Source: Balaenoptera acutorostrata (lineage: Eukaryota; Chordata; Mammalia; Artiodactyla; Balaenopteridae). Taken from it: a stretch of DNA of 64,000 nucleotides. The stretch lies in assembly GCF_949987535.1 (NCBI RefSeq), contig NC_080066.1:88555600-88619599 (forward strand). The letters are read 5' to 3'. Made by a program: the position numbers and the translations under genes. The notes below the pieces were generated by a model. The model ran no database searches. It was not told the origin of the DNA and saw nothing but the letters and a program-made list of their open reading frames with translations. Positions 11,687 through 25,990 of this stretch are shown in pieces. Each line of letters opens with the position of its first letter. The stretch's first letter is position 1.

Positions 11687-13496
11687 GTAAGTGATGGGCA
11701 AGCTGCCGGGGGGGCCTTGCAGGGCCTGATGAGATCAGGTTATTGAAACATTCCTGATGCCTTTCATTTGTTTGTTTTTTACACCAAGTTGTGTTTTGGC
11801 TTCCCATCTAACCTGGTCAGTTCAGTTTGTGGACAGATTGGACAGATTGGGTCTCCAGCTGGACCATTTCTCTTTGTGCAGAGAAAAATCTCAGCTCTTT
11901 GGCCATTAGCTGCACATCCAGCCCTGGCCAGATGATTTGCAAGAGCACACCCATTAGTCGTAGGAGAATGGGGGTAACCAACTCAGTGCAGCATATGCAT
12001 CCCCATTGCTGGTGGAGAGAGCTCAAAGTGCTGGTGCCCTGAGAGCGAAGGATTCTTTCCAAATATGGAGACACAGTTTTTAATCTCTGCTATGGTTTTG
12101 TTTCTAGAAATAAAGGCTTTAAAATAACAGCAGAGCGGATAGTCTTGTCCGTAGGTAGAACAATGTCCTGGCTATGTCTCACACGGTCTCCAAATATCTA
12201 ACACATATGGACGTGGAACAGTCTTTCGCAAATCCACTCAGTAAGGAACCCCGAGGGATGATACCCTATGTCAAGACGTCTCTCAGTGTAAGACTCCATC
12301 TTCCTGAGAAGTGTTGGTCAGACAGGAAGAGTCCTGAGAGCCTGCTGGCTGAGGATGGATCCCACTAAGAAACACAAGATTCTCCTCTTTACCCACACTT
12401 GTCAAATTTAAGCACATTATCCCTCATTGAGAAGAATTAGTGACCACAGTGAGCTGAAAAAATTTCAGTAGAAATAAACACATGGTAACGATCGACAGTA
12501 GAGGTTTAAACAAGACCCTGATTAATGTCTTAACTAATCGTTGTTGCTTGTTACTAGGACGTTAACTCAAAAGTCAGTCTTCAGCTGTGACATGTATACT
12601 AATTCCCTCATATAGTTCTATGTAAATACTTTTCTTTGTTATGGAACCATTGGATGTTCTTTATACAGTTTATATGAAATAGGCAGAGTTTGATATAAAA
12701 TTCCTCTGAGGCAAGAAACTAATTATGCTGTTGATCATGTGCCTCATGCCTTGTTTACTTCTGTGACTGTGAACATCCAAGGAAAACAGGTACTGTGCCA
12801 CCTCTGGGAGCAGAAATAGGCACAGTGAAAGTTCTGCTTCCCTTGATGCTATAAGGGAATGTTTTGTTTGTTTGTTTGTTCTTAATATAAATCATCACTG
12901 GCAGAGTGTTCATGGCTATTAAAAGCCAGTCTCAAGGCTGCAGATGTGCCTGCCTGCCAATTACACAAGCAGCATGTTAACCTGAGGCAGGGACAGAGGC
13001 CTGGAAAAAGCCTCCGCAGTTTTTAGATCTCCATCAACAACTGCAAACACGCACCATGGTACTAGGAACACAGAGGACTACAAAAACTGATGATAAAAGT
13101 TACCACAAAGCCTTTGTGGTTCTTAAAATTTTAACTCACAACAAAAACAGTGAACGTGTAGATAAGAACAACCAAAGAATTTAGTCTAAGTTGGCTTGTT
13201 TGGCTCTTACTTCACAAAAGCGATGTGGAGCTATGTAGAACACCATAATGAGATACATATACATAAAATGCTTAGTCCACTGCTTGGCATGTAATAGGGG
13301 CTGAGAAAAGGGAAGTTCTCACCTAGGAGACTTCCTTACAGATGACAGATCATCTGAAAGTCTATAGGAGAAGGACCTAGGTCGATGTCAGATAGTCTTC
13401 ATTTTCTTAATAATAACATCGTTTGCCTAATTACATTAGGCAGTTTCTTTAGCAAAAAAATAATTTAATTTCTCCCCCTTTTCCTCCTTTCCCAAG
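11687..13496 (+). other. FBN1: FBN1 intron 34
   Basis: About 1.8 kb with a short (tttg)n run near 12,862-12,882. The acceptor has a long pyrimidine tract (13,470-13,494). I see no gene or clear mobile element. Confidence 0.8.
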
Positions 13497-13619
13497 ATAT
13501 TGACGAGTGCTCTCTTCCGAACATCTGTGTTTTTGGAACCTGCCACAACCTCCCTGGCCTGTTCCGCTGTGAGTGTGAGATCGGCTACGAACTGGACAGA
13601 AGCGGGGGGAACTGCACAG
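13497..13619 (+). CDS. FBN1: FBN1 exon 35: cbEGF21
   Basis: The exon encodes 41 residues starting DIDEC and ending SGGNCT. Six cysteines are present, with [12 protein letters not shown] for hydroxylation and packing. NCT followed by D forms a potential N-glycosylation sequon at the exon end. Acceptor ttcctcctttcccaag, donor g|gtaagg. Human residues 1446-1486. Confidence 0.97.
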
Positions 13620-15368
13620 GTAAGGCATCCGTTTGCATGGAAATCTGTTCCCAGGCGTCCCAGGGGACCCAACTGTTGGGGCCTTGCAGGATCGCACAGG
13701 GATATCCGCAGAGTCACAAAAGAAAAGCAGGGATGAAGAAGCATTAGGAATCACAGAATAAATTTCTTCAGACCTGGAACTGATTAGATGTGAGCATGCA
13801 GAGGAAAAAGTTGAAGAGAGCTGAAGGTGCAGAATTAGTAGCCTAGAATCAAGCTCATGGTTACAGAGGGGCTTGCCGTTCCTTTTCTACTTGGGCACAT
13901 TTTTGGAGAGTTTCCTTTTGAAGGATGTGCCCTGGGATCATGGGTTTTGTCTTGAACTTCTCTGCTGAGATACCCACTCCTTCCGAGCCCTGGCCTGTTG
14001 GTGGTCACCAGAGAACGCGGTACCTAGAAGTCAGCCACTCATTTCTAGTGTGTAGATCATTTTCTCCTAGAGCAAAGAACTCTTCAGGAACATTAAAAAA
14101 AAAAAAATTAGAAAAGCCATAGCGGGCACTCTGTAGACCCTCACTGGTTGATTTCGGCACTGAGTTAAGACTTTGAGAGCCATTTTCAGTTCTCCACCCT
14201 AGCGTCCCCTTCGATTCAAGGATACTAAGGAAATAAGTTCCATTCTGTATGGGCTCAGGATTTCAAGAAAACCCTAATTATTCCAGCTGCCTAAACAAGC
14301 CATGACTCAGTGGCTCTCCAGTTATGACCACCTCCAACACCTCCCTGAAATTGCTCAGGACTAAGGTATTCTTGCCCAAGCACACCTACTTCTCTTGGTT
14401 TTTCAAAAAACTATTATGACACCAAGCCGGCCTCTAGCACACAAGCAGGAAGTCACCTCTCCACTGCCATGCCTTCTCCTCAGTTCTCCAAATCACCACC
14501 AGCATCATTCTACCCACCCTGATTTCTGTTAGTCTATCCTGTCCCTCTAAGGTCACATGCGATTTGAGCAAAAGAATTTTACCACAATGGAACCTCCAAG
14601 AGGGTTACCAGGGCCGAGCAGGAGGACCGGAGCAGAAAGTATCATCCTCATTTCCCAATCTCTTCTCTCTGAATCAGCGTGTCTGTTCTTGAATATTTTA
14701 CACGTATTCAAAATAGACAAAAGGATTGCACAGGGGTGGAATTTGCCAAAACCCATGTCTTAAATATCTGGAATTCTGTACATGTTTTTGGAATAGAAAC
14801 TGAAAGGGAAATATTCAACCCAGCATCAGTGATGGGAAAGAGACTCTTAGCAGGCCTGAAGAAACACGCTAGGCCTTGTGTGTGCGTTTGTGCTTGCGCT
14901 CAGCTGCACCGAGGCAAGCACGCCCAGCGGGGGAGGCAGCAGAAGTCTCCTGCTCCTGACGGTTCCCTGGGACATCTTGCTCTCATTTGATAAAATAACA
15001 AGCTGCACATATTAAATATATTTTCTTAAAACCTGTGTCTGAAGTTTTGGTTGACCGAGGTCACAGTAGTGTTTTGCTTTCAGTTACCTTCACTGAAATA
15101 TTTTTCCTAGTTCCAAAGTTATATTTTCTCCTGATGACAAATTTGAATGCTAAATGTGTTCCAGGGGAAAAAGACCAAAGACTATGACATATTTCCTGCC
15201 TGAGGGGTTTTATTTCAGAAGTGGAAGACTATATTTCTAGGGGTAATTACAACTGGAAACTCTTAAAAATTCTAGTTGGGAGCCCTAGATTTGGTGCTAC
15301 CGTTTTATGGCGATGCCTTCTCCGCGTTGGCTCGGGTGATAACGCTGCCCCTTGCTGTTTGGTTTTAG
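13620..15368 (+). other. FBN1: FBN1 intron 35
   Basis: About 1.75 kb with an A-run near 14,095-14,107. I see no recognisable gene or mobile element. Confidence 0.8.
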
Positions 15369-15491
15369 ACGTTAATGAATGTCTGGATCCAACCACGTGT
15401 ATCAGTGGGAACTGTGTCAACACCCCAGGCAGCTATACCTGTGACTGTCCACCCGATTTTGAGCTGAATCCAACTCGAGTTGGCTGTGTTG
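15369..15491 (+). CDS. FBN1: FBN1 exon 36: cbEGF22
   Basis: The exon encodes 41 residues starting DVNEC and ending TRVGCV, with six cysteines and [12 protein letters not shown]. This domain packs on TB4 and, in the published cbEGF22-TB4-cbEGF23 structure, rigidly supports the RGD-bearing domain. Acceptor ggttttag, donor g|gtaaga. Human residues 1487-1527. Confidence 0.97.
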
Positions 15492-15793
15492 GTAAGATCT
15501 TAAAAACTTTTCAGAGAAACGCACTGTTTGTTATTTTTAAAGCAACATTGAACGTTGCATCCTCAAAGTGTTAAAAAGTAATCGTATAAAAATTTAAACA
15601 TTTCCTAAATATGGTTTATACTTTCAGGTCCTTTTCTCTAGGTAAATTCCCAGTATATGTGTTTGGGCACTTTTTAGTTTCTTAGTAAATTATGGTTATT
15701 AAAACAGTTTCGGAAGTGGGTTTTCAACCCATTTTCAACCCTTACGTAGAAAGAATTTGCCTGACGCTTTTTTTGTTTGTATATGGTAAATAG
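15492..15793 (+). other. FBN1: FBN1 intron 36 (302 bp)
   Basis: Short AT-rich intron. Its acceptor is purine-interrupted (tttgtatatggtaaatag) just after a short T-run. I see no repeat. Confidence 0.88.
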
Positions 15794-15958
15794 ATACCCG
15801 CTCTGGAAACTGCTATTTGGATGTTCGACCTCGAGGGGACAATGGAGATACAGCCTGTAGCAATGAAATTGGAGTTGGCGTTTCCAAGGCTTCCTGCTGC
15901 TGTTCTCTGGGTAAAGCCTGGGGTACTCCTTGTGAGCTGTGCCCTTCTGTGAACACAT
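15794..15958 (+). CDS. FBN1: FBN1 exon 37: TB4 domain, first part, with RGD
   Basis: The exon encodes the first 55 residues of the eight-cysteine TB4 domain, including the diagnostic [10 protein letters not shown] triple cysteine. It contains RGD (bases 15832-15840, human residues 1541-1543), the only integrin-binding RGD of fibrillin-1, recognised by alpha5beta1, alphavbeta3 and alphavbeta6. Variants of this domain in people cause stiff skin syndrome. The exon ends inside a Ser codon (T|CT) with donor gtaagt, and its acceptor has a poor pyrimidine tract. Confidence 0.97.
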
Positions 15959-16604
15959 GTAAGTGGACAATCCTCCTATTTATTATTATCATTCCAGCTC
16001 AGTCCAGTTCTCCTTTCTAGCTCCAGAGAATAGGAGCCACAGAGGCAGGGAGCTGCCACTGGTCTCTACTCTTTAATCAGAGAGGGGAGATCAGTCCTTG
16101 CAGCCCTGTTGAAGAATCCCACTCCCAATTTGGAAGTCAGAACATGTCCCCAGTTGGCTTGCACTAAAAGGTCAAGTAGGGCAGGCAACATCTCATTTCT
16201 GTCTGAGTGAAAAGAAGATAGCAGTATTTTAAAGAAGATTTTCCAGGCTAGGTTACTGATATCGTATTAGGACACATTGATCTCTCCTCTTGTCATCCGT
16301 TGGCTAGTCTTAGAAGCTCTAGGACAGACGGGAGTTTCCCTGGGTGAGAAAGAAGCAATTAACTAAGCAAATATGAAATGGAAGATCATTCCATTCTTGT
16401 GGTGTGACTTGAAAGAAAGCTTTAGAGTGTGATTTTAAGGACGTAGATAATGTCTTCTAAAAACATAAAAGGCTTTCCTTTCTTTCTAAGTGGATGCTGT
16501 ATTACGATTTAGAGTCAGATGTAGCTTCTGGGGCAAAGGTCAGTGGCTGCTGCCTACAGGGTATATTGGGATAGGTATTGATTCTTTCCTTGCTGAAGGG
16601 TCAC

Positions 16605-16760
16605 TTATTTACTTTTTCTAAAATTATTTGTTGAATACCTAAAGGATGTACTTTGGGTGTGCAGAGGTGATAATTTATGGATAATTGGATGGCTAATTCT
16701 CGTCTAATGGGTGGTTCCTGCCTTCCAGGAGTGTACAGTCTAGCAAAATATGACCTAAAC
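16605..16760. repeat. L2-like relic
   Basis: The run 'ttgttgaatacctaaaggat' followed by 'ttccaggagtgtacagtcta' matches the usual pattern of eroded L2 3' ends (loss of position, 'gagcttacagtcta'). Boundaries and orientation are approximate. Confidence 0.45.
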
Positions 16761-16799
16761 ATAAGAGCTGTAATTCAATGTAGACCTCAATAAGGCAAG

Positions 16800-17000
16800 A
16801 AAGAAGAGCAGACTCAGTGCCATGAGTGGGAGAAAGAGCACACCTGGTTCCAGTTAGGACTGTGTCACTTGCCACCCATGTAACTTTGGAGTCAGCAAGC
16901 CTGTTTCCTCATTCATAATATGCCTCATAGGAGTAAATGAAGTCACTCATGTAAAGCACTCAGCACAGGGCTGGATGCTTGGCAGGCACCTCCTTCTCTC
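16800..17000 (+). repeat. MIR-like SINE relic
   Basis: The order is 'ggttccagttaggactgtgt', 'gtttcctcattcataatatg' and 'gtaaagcactcagcacaggg', which are the diverged MIR body and 3' core in + orientation. Limits are approximate. Confidence 0.65.
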
Positions 17001-18125
17001 CTTTATTCAGAAGGGGAAGTCAGTTGTGATTGGCACTGTGTGGTGATAACTTGGTGCATGTTTTAATTGGGGCTTGAAGGAAGGGTGTGACATGAAAGAG
17101 GGGACTTAAAAAGAGTGGATGATTGCAGAAAGGGGAGAGAAAAATAAAAGAGGAGGACAGTTAATTTCACTGATGTTGAAAGAATCAAAGCAAGATGGTT
17201 AGGTGGGGGGCAGGGGGAGTCGGTTCTATTGAGTAACAGTGATTAACCAAGCGATAGAGGTCCACCCCACCTCAAACTGGATCAGAGCTAGAACTGCAAT
17301 ACATACATATATACATTTATGCATATATACATATAATTTCAGAAATCGAGGAGGGGGATTATCAGATTTGGAAAGACCATGATCATTATGAAAGAACTGA
17401 TTCTTACAGACGCTTGTCAGGATGATACAGCAGATTCGGGTCATTCTCATCCAGGTGTTCCTGTATGGATCACACTGCTGGTGCATGGCACTGAAAGAAA
17501 TGTTTTCGAGTGAAATACTTGGATGACAGAATTAATGGAGGGAATCAAAGGACACTGTAAAAAGTTGGTTTTGGAAACCAGGGGAATTAGTGTTGCCATC
17601 CATAGAAACAGAGGGGCACGAAAGCTCTCTAGTCATTAAGGAGAGAAGTGGGATGGGAACCAAGAAAGAACAGCTTTTCCTAAGGCTCTGTTTGGAAAGG
17701 GTTTTGGAGACAAGCTGATTAACAATATGAAGGGAAGTTGTGATTCCCAGGAAGTAAGACCGAACAAAACATAAAAATGGAGGAGATGGTTACAAGATAA
17801 AAAGGGAAAGAAAAATCTTTAAAAAGAAATAATGATGGAGATAGAGAATAAAATAGTTCATAAGAACATAAGACCAGAGAGTAGGCGGAAGGTTCAGAGA
17901 CTGAGGACAGTAGCCTTACATTTGGCAGACATAGAAAAAGCCATTTGAAAGGACAAGTATATACAAAGATGTTAAACCTGCTTGAGGTGAGTGGGGTAAC
18001 TGCCAGAGATTCCTGAAAATGAATATTTTCAGATGGATATGTCAGTTTTTCTCTTGAGGATACTATTTCTAGAAATTTTAGATTCAGAAGAACTGTCTGA
18101 TTTTTTTGTTTGTTTGTTTCCATAG

Positions 18126-18194
18126 CTGAGTACAAAATTCTTTGTCCTGGAGGAGAAGGTTTTCGACCCAACCCTATCACGGTTATATTGGAAG
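18126..18194 (+). CDS. FBN1: FBN1 exon 38: TB4 domain, second part
   Basis: This small 69-nt exon completes TB4 with the last cysteine in the run [16 protein letters not shown] and ends VILE before cbEGF23. Acceptor ccatag, donor g|gtaatt. It joins exon 37 through a split Ser codon. Together they give 78 residues (human 1528-1605). Confidence 0.96.
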
Positions 18195-19633
<1,439 letters not shown>

Positions 19634-19756
19634 ATGTGAACGAATGTGAAACTCCCGGAATCTGTGGTCCAGGGACATGTTATAACACCGTGGGCAACTA
19701 CACCTGTATTTGCCCTCCAGACTACATGCAAGTGAATGGGGGGAATAATTGCATGG
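19634..19756 (+). CDS. FBN1: FBN1 exon 40: cbEGF24
   Basis: The exon encodes 41 residues starting DVNEC and ending GGNNCM. Six cysteines are present. [12 protein letters not shown] holds both the hydroxylation motif and an N-glycosylation sequon, NYT. Acceptor ggattatag, donor g|gtaagt. Human residues 1648-1688. Confidence 0.97.
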
Positions 19757-20415
19757 GTAAGTCCCAGCTTTTGTTTATAGTGCATGTTTGTTTGGTCCTC
19801 ATCTGCAAAGAGAAAAAGAGCTTCCGAGCCAGCAATTAGTCCTCAGCATTATGTTACTCATAAGAGCGAGTACTGCCACCCTTTCACTGAGAGAGCCTCC
19901 TCCCCTGTAAAGCATAAGCTGGGCCTTTTCTCACCACCTCGTGTGGGTGGTTGGGAGTTTTCTTTAAAATGTAATGTTGGAAAATCCCAAACAAAGGTTT
20001 AATAGTACTTCTTTTGTTTGACTTTGGGTGTATCTTTATACAACTATATTTACAGCACTGACCTACAGTATTAAAACATCATGAGTCGGAAATGAGAAAA
20101 TCACTGCCAAATAGCAGGGGAGAATTGTTACTAGGAGACTGGGTGGAGAGTCACGTAAAGTTTATTAACACCGCAGCTACATAATGACTAAGTTCTGTGG
20201 CACAAAACAACAGGGAATATATTTCTCAAAGTCCTTTTTCTTGTAGCAGCGTAGGACGACGGAGAGCTGTGTGAGAGCAGGCTTTTCCTGCCCTGATTGA
20301 AGTCAAGTTACAATACACTTCAAAAGAGATTCACTCCTTAAGTATCCCCTTAGAATCTCCCTGTTGTGATTTCCCCATGGCATCACCAATCCCTTAACTT
20401 CCTCCTTTCTTCTAG
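19757..20415 (+). other. FBN1: FBN1 intron 40
   Basis: About 660 bp of intron ending in a good pyrimidine-rich acceptor (cctcctttcttctag). I see nothing recognisable. Confidence 0.82.
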
Positions 20416-20574
20416 ATATGAGGAGAAGCTTGTGCTACAGGAACTATTACGCCGACAACCAGACCTGCGACGGAGAACTGTTGTTCAATATGACCAAGAA
20501 GATGTGCTGTTGTTCCTACAACATTGGCCGGGCCTGGAATAAGCCCTGTGAACAGTGTCCCATCCCAAGCACAG
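20416..20574 (+). CDS. FBN1: FBN1 exon 41: TB5 domain, first part
   Basis: The exon encodes 53 residues with seven of the eight TB5 cysteines, including the triplet in KKMCCCSYN, and two N-glycosylation sequons (NQT and NMT). TB5 is implicated in heparin/heparan sulfate binding. Variants in exons 41-42 cause acromicric and geleophysic dysplasia in people. Acceptor tcttctag, donor g|gtgagt. Confidence 0.97.
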
Positions 20575-23343
20575 GTGAGTTTTAGTTTCACCGTTACCAG
20601 AAAGATAGCTCGGTACATTACCCACAAATTGTTGGGGAAATGAATCTCAGCAAGGAAGAAAAGGGTGCATCGTTGATCTTCATAAGAAAAGATTAGCTCA
20701 CAAGGGCAAATAGTTAAATTCACAGTTGATCTTGGTCCTTGCAGCTGAAAACTGAGTCACAGAATATGCTTTCTAATTTATACCCAGGTTCATTCACCAG
20801 ACGTATAGACTCAGTATATCACAAAAATATAAACACTGTTATCATTGTTATGGAGTCTGCCATATGACTAAAAGTCTGGAAACATTGGGCAAAGCAGTAT
20901 GACAAATAAGTAAACCATAGTCCTATCAGTTTTACTTATTTATAACTAATCTTGTTCCAGAAAGAATTCAAGGTGGCCCACAAAGATGCAAATGTAAAAT
21001 AAGAAGGCCTAATGCAAATGGCAGGCAAGGGTAAGAAACTCAGAGCAAGGAACAAGGGTAATACACACGATCCACGTTGGGAATTCCTACACACTTGCCA
21101 GCAACGAGCAATAACTTGGGCTCTAAACCTTCTAGCAGCTCATATAGAGAGAGATGTGATCGAATCTAAGAGTCTCAATGACCACAAAGCAAAATCAACA
21201 CTAAAGACAAGCAGAAAAGATCAACTCCTTGATATTGAGATCTTAGAGAAATTTCTTCTTATATCCTCATGCAGAAAAATCCAAATAATGTTATCTGTTT
21301 GGAAAAAAAAAGTCTAATTTACATCTTAGCAGTAAATGAAGCAAAAACTTTGGTGCAGTGTTCTTACATGGTAGATGATATATGTCATATATATCATGAG
21401 GACATCGTTTACTAATGATGATCTAGATTATCTTTATGATTTAGATTGAATGAACTACCATGCAGAGTATGATCTGAGAATTGTGTGGGACCTACTCCAT
21501 TCCCCACAGTGATATGTAAAATCCTAAACCTATTGTCTGGTGCTACCTGACAGTGCATAAAACAGAAGATTCTTTTTTAGTATATACCATTTCATCCATT
21601 GTTTTCTCTGGAAAGAGTGTAATAACCATTACTTAGAATTACGAGTTGTCTCCACTCTGCAAGATGTTGTTCGACCAGGGGTTGGTAAACAAGAGCCCAT
21701 GGGCCAAATCCAGCCCTCCTCCTATTTTTGTATGGCCCACAAGCTAAAAATAATTTTGACATTTTTAAATGGTTGGAAAAAAAGTCAAAGGAATGATATG
21801 TCATGACCTGAAAATTTTATGAACTTCAAATTTTAGTAAATAAAATTTTACTAGAATTCAGCCCCACTAATTTATTTACATATTATCTATGGTTGCTTTC
21901 GTGAAATAGTTGAGTAGTTTCAACAGAGACTGCACAGCTTGCAAAACCTAAAATATTTACTTTTTAGCCCTCTAAGAAAAAATTTGCTGACCCCTGATCT
22001 TGACCAATGGCCTTCAAATCTTTTGATCATACATACCTATCGTTAAAAAACCTGGAGGTTACACACACTTGCTGTGTGTATTTACAAGTAAAAGTATATG
22101 TGTTTATGTCTCTATATGTTTGTTTTCAATTATATTGAGAAATGCATTGATTATTTTCATAAACTGTTCTATTATAAAAGATACACAAAATTAATTTTAA
22201 AATTGGATTTTACAAAGACAGACATCCTAGTATTTTCTTTTTTACCTTGATGGATCATTGTACATTCCCCTGCAGACTACTTTGGAGATCTCTGATAAAG
22301 ACTATCATTTACTTTCAGAAATATCTGTCTGAGTTTTAAGAATCTGCATACTCTTAATATAAAATGCAAGGTTTCGTCTTCATGTTGAATATTGGCCAAA
22401 TCCAGCCATGGTTGTTCATTAGCTATGCAGTCTGCACACATTTTAGGAGTCCCTGAAATTTGGATGGTCAGTGGAGGTGGCGTGACACTTGTTGGAAGTG
22501 GACCCTCACTCCTTTTTTTATAAGGAAATAAAAGCACTAGGAAGAGAACATGTTACATTTTGATTAAAATACTTTTGGAAACCTTTTACTAATTTTCAGT
22601 AGGTTTGACCCACAAGGCAATGGCCATCTTGAGCTTAAATTGATACCATACTATACTGGTTACACTCATGATCTGGAATTACAGAATCGCAGAGTTAAAA
22701 GGGACCACAGATGACATTTAGTGCATCCTTTATTATCAACTTTGATGAATTCAGGTGAAGGAGAGAAAGATAAAGGGTCAGGGGGAGGGAGAGAGAGAGA
22801 ACAAGAGAGCTGCACCAAAAGAAATCCAGCTCCAAAACTTGAAGTAATGAGGTAAGTTGGTTGTTTGACGTGAATTAGTCATTAATAGACCTCATATCAA
22901 GAACTTAGCTAGATTTGCCATGGTCTCCCCCAGTCTATCGAGGAAATGGCTTTTGTATACATTCGTTAAATCCTAGATCCCTTAATGCAGAGTGGAAAGA
23001 GGCACTCATGCCAGTCCCTGGGTTCAGAGCTGAACAACATCCTTATAGAAACCCAGATTCCTACAGGCAAGATCATACAAATGAGTGGCATATGATATAG
23101 AAACCTCTGCTTCTGCCTCATTATTACATCAACATGAGGTCACTTTTCCTTCAGTGTTTGTCTTAAGGAGAAGTTTACACCATCTGTAGGAATTTTCAGA
23201 TTAATTTTTTATTTTAAAATTTTCAAAATACAGGTAAATACCTTTCAAGAATGGATACAAAGTAATTTTGTTCAGCCTAATTATTGCTCTCTGCTGACCC
23301 CTGTTCCCACCCCGCTCAACCCACCTTTGTTCAATCACTGCAG
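20575..23343 (+). other. FBN1: FBN1 intron 41
   Basis: About 2.8 kb splitting TB5. It contains one hAT-type DNA transposon relic (listed) and a purine-rich GA run at about 22,775-22,810. I see nothing else recognisable. Confidence 0.8.
21676..21996. mobile_element. hAT-type non-autonomous DNA transposon relic
   Basis: Left end caggggttggtaaac and right end atttgctgacccctg are inverted repeats of each other. The flanking octamers (tgttcgac and atcttgac) match at five of eight positions, as expected for an old 8-bp target duplication. The body opens with 'gggccaaatccagccc', a common mammalian repeat theme. A related copy is at 52,544-52,797. Confidence 0.7.
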
Positions 23344-23415
23344 ATGAATTTGCTACACTCTGTGGAAGTCAAAGGCCAGGATTCGTCATCGACATTTACA
23401 CTGGTTTACCTGTTG
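23344..23415 (+). CDS. FBN1: FBN1 exon 42: TB5 domain, second part
   Basis: This 72-nt exon completes TB5. It starts DEFATLCGSQRPG, supplying the eighth cysteine, and ends TGLPV before cbEGF25. Acceptor tcaatcactgcag, donor g|gtgagt. With exon 41 it gives 77 residues (human 1689-1765). Confidence 0.96.
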
Positions 23416-24569
23416 GTGAGTTGTGATGCCTTTGTTGGAACTTTTTGTCTCTGCCTTTGTGTTAAGAAAAGGAAGTACACACTGTTATTTTCTCAGTTTG
23501 CTTTTTTTTTCTTAGAAGGAACAAATCATTAAACAGTGCCATTTAGCTTTATTGAAACTCTGATTCTTAGTTTGAAACAAACAGTACAGACACCCTGTGT
23601 AGCTCCACCTAATTGGCAGCAGCATTTGTCGGTCATGATTAAGGGGACTGGAAAGCTTTTCACAGAATTACAATCAAGCTTAGTTAAACCAACCCTAGGC
23701 ATCAACAAAGAGAGATTCTGGGAGTAGGGCCAGTTGACGTTTGATTTGACTATAATTCCCAATCCTTCCATCTGACTAAGACCTGCGTTTAATATGACTG
23801 TTCATACCAATCCTTATGTGTAGGTGGATCAATTTTATCTCACGTAGAATCTCCTCAGGTCATCTGCTTTGGGATTTTTAGATGTGAAATTAAAAAAAAA
23901 AAAAAATCTTTCCAATCTGAGGCCCTGTCTGGTAACTGGAGCAGACACCACTGCAGTGCTAGTGAAGCTTATGCAAGATTCAGAAGTACTGCACAGCGTT
24001 CAGCCAATGGAAGTGATGCCTTTGTGGTTTAAAACCAAATAACATGAAAGCAGATGGAAAGCTACTGCATTCTCAGAGTCTTTCCCCAGTGTGATTTATA
24101 CGGCTCCTTAGATGCCCCTGTTAATTCTGAGCAGTTGTGTCTAGTAGCAAACATCACCACTTGGTCTGTTCCATCTTATTCCTAATAAGTAAACTGAAAT
24201 CCACATCAGCCTTTCCAATGACCTTGTTTAAGAAAACAAGGGTCTGCTCCAGCAATCAGCCTGGCTCTCTTAGTGCCAAATACATATGGCTCCGTAGCCT
24301 AGTCAACATCCAAAGAAACTTCATGATTTGGAAAGAAAACCTGTTAAATGGCATTGGCCTGAAACACCCGGCTCTAGCTGCTTTGTTTTTCCCCTTCCCA
24401 AAACAGATCTTTTCATCTCCTTAGAATCTCTGATCTGAAGATAAGCGGTCTTTAATTGTAGAGTCCATCGTTCTCCGTGGATGGACCAGGCGTGTACCCC
24501 AGCAAGGCCTACCTTCTAATGTTGGCAGCAGGCAAAGACTCAAAATAGCATGAACAACATCCACTAATA

Positions 24570-24720
24570 AAGCCGGAAAGGCCTCAGACATCGTCTAGTC
24601 CACATCAGCTAGGCCTTGCCTTACCGTTGAGGGGACAGAGGCCGAGACAGGGGAAGGGACTCAGCTGAGGTCACCTGGCTAATTAATAACAGAGCTGAGA
24701 CCAGAATCCAGTCCTGACTC
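24570..24720. repeat. Possible old SINE/LINE relic
   Basis: The wording 'gaggtcacctggctaattaa' and 'cagagctgagaccagaatcc' resembles the diverged repeat common in mammalian introns ('gaggtcacacagctagtaagt'). Family uncertain. Confidence 0.4.
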
Positions 24721-25714
24721 ACAGCTTGCTTTGCCGCTAGCTCTTGAAAACTGGAAATGTGATAGTTAGCAGTATACTTATTGTTAGCAAATTCCAGCAT
24801 GACAAAATATTTAGATGACTGAGAAACTTTGTTTTTTTTAAGCTTTATACTCTTCTTCTGAAAGGTCTGAAGATTGTTGGCATATAGAACCCATTCGTGT
24901 GGGGTTAAAACTATAGCAAGTTTATTAATCTTGTCTTTAAACATAAACTTTTCCAAGTTGAAGTTCAAATGGAATCCAGACAGGAAAAGAAAATATAATT
25001 TTTAATATATGCTTTTGCTCTTTTATGCCTAACAATGGCTAGAAATTTGACCCAGCCTGTTATTGTTAAACTTGAAAATACATCTCTTATATTTAAAACA
25101 AATGAATGTGAACATAACATTTCATGTTTTAACCCGTACCTAGTTCAAGAATGTCTGAATTTTTTTTTTTTTTGCTTTTTGCTGATAGTTCATAGTTGTG
25201 ATATTTCTTTGCCTAACTTTTTAAGAACATGAATGACAAATGTGTGAAAAATCTAAAACATAATTACTTGTATTCAAAATGGAAATATACCCTTTGATAT
25301 TCTAAGCTGGTTTACTTCCATTAAAGAGGTCAATTTGTCCTCAGACAAAATCAAGCCCTTTAGAAAAACGTCCAACATAAGTCCATGTCCTGTCAAATTT
25401 CTCCTTTAAAACAGATTGGCTTTAGGGTGTGATTCTTCTGAAAGCTCTTGTGAGTTCCACTTAAGTCTATAGCCATCTTCTTACAATTTATGCAAACAAA
25501 GTATCTTGCAGAGGCTCCTGACTGTGATATGTAAAGTAAAGTATCTCAACAACAATAACAGAAACCTAATGGATTGGAAAGACCAAAGCTTTACATTCCC
25601 TCCCGGCCTCTGAAGTGTTTTGTGAAACTCTGCCAGAGGGCTGGTAGAGGGGCCCTCTGGGAATAACAAGCACTTCGCTAACGGTTTTGTGAAGATTGTT
25701 TGACTGTGGAAAAG

Positions 25715-25990
25715 CATACGAGAGACAGGACAGCCTGTTAGCAGATTCCTGGTATCGAATCCCAACTCTGCCTCCTGTTGGCTGTACGGTCTTTGGCAAG
25801 TTCCATGCTCTCACTTGGCCTTAGTTCCATCATCTGCATCATGAGGATAGTCAAGAGTACCTAGAGACCATCTCATAGGGTGGCCCTGATGATTTGGTAA
25901 CTAAATCCAGCTTAAATGCTTGAGAAATATACCAGGCATATAGCAAGGGAGACACTACTGTTACTGTCACTGTTACCGTTATTATCCTAG
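25715..25990 (+). repeat. MIR-like SINE relic
   Basis: The segment has 'atcccaactctgcctcctgt', then 'tttggcaagttcc', then 'agttccatcatctgcatcat', which together follow the MIR order in + orientation. It ends near 'gttactgtcactgttaccgt'. Limits are approximate. Confidence 0.7.

Larger units (their letters stand above)
15959..18125 (+). other. FBN1: FBN1 intron 37
   Basis: About 2.2 kb splitting TB4. It contains old L2-like and MIR-like relics (listed). The remainder up to the acceptor gtttgtttccatag holds nothing I recognise. A 168-codon open frame on the - strand (17,719-18,225) overlaps exon 38 and looks like chance. Confidence 0.8.
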
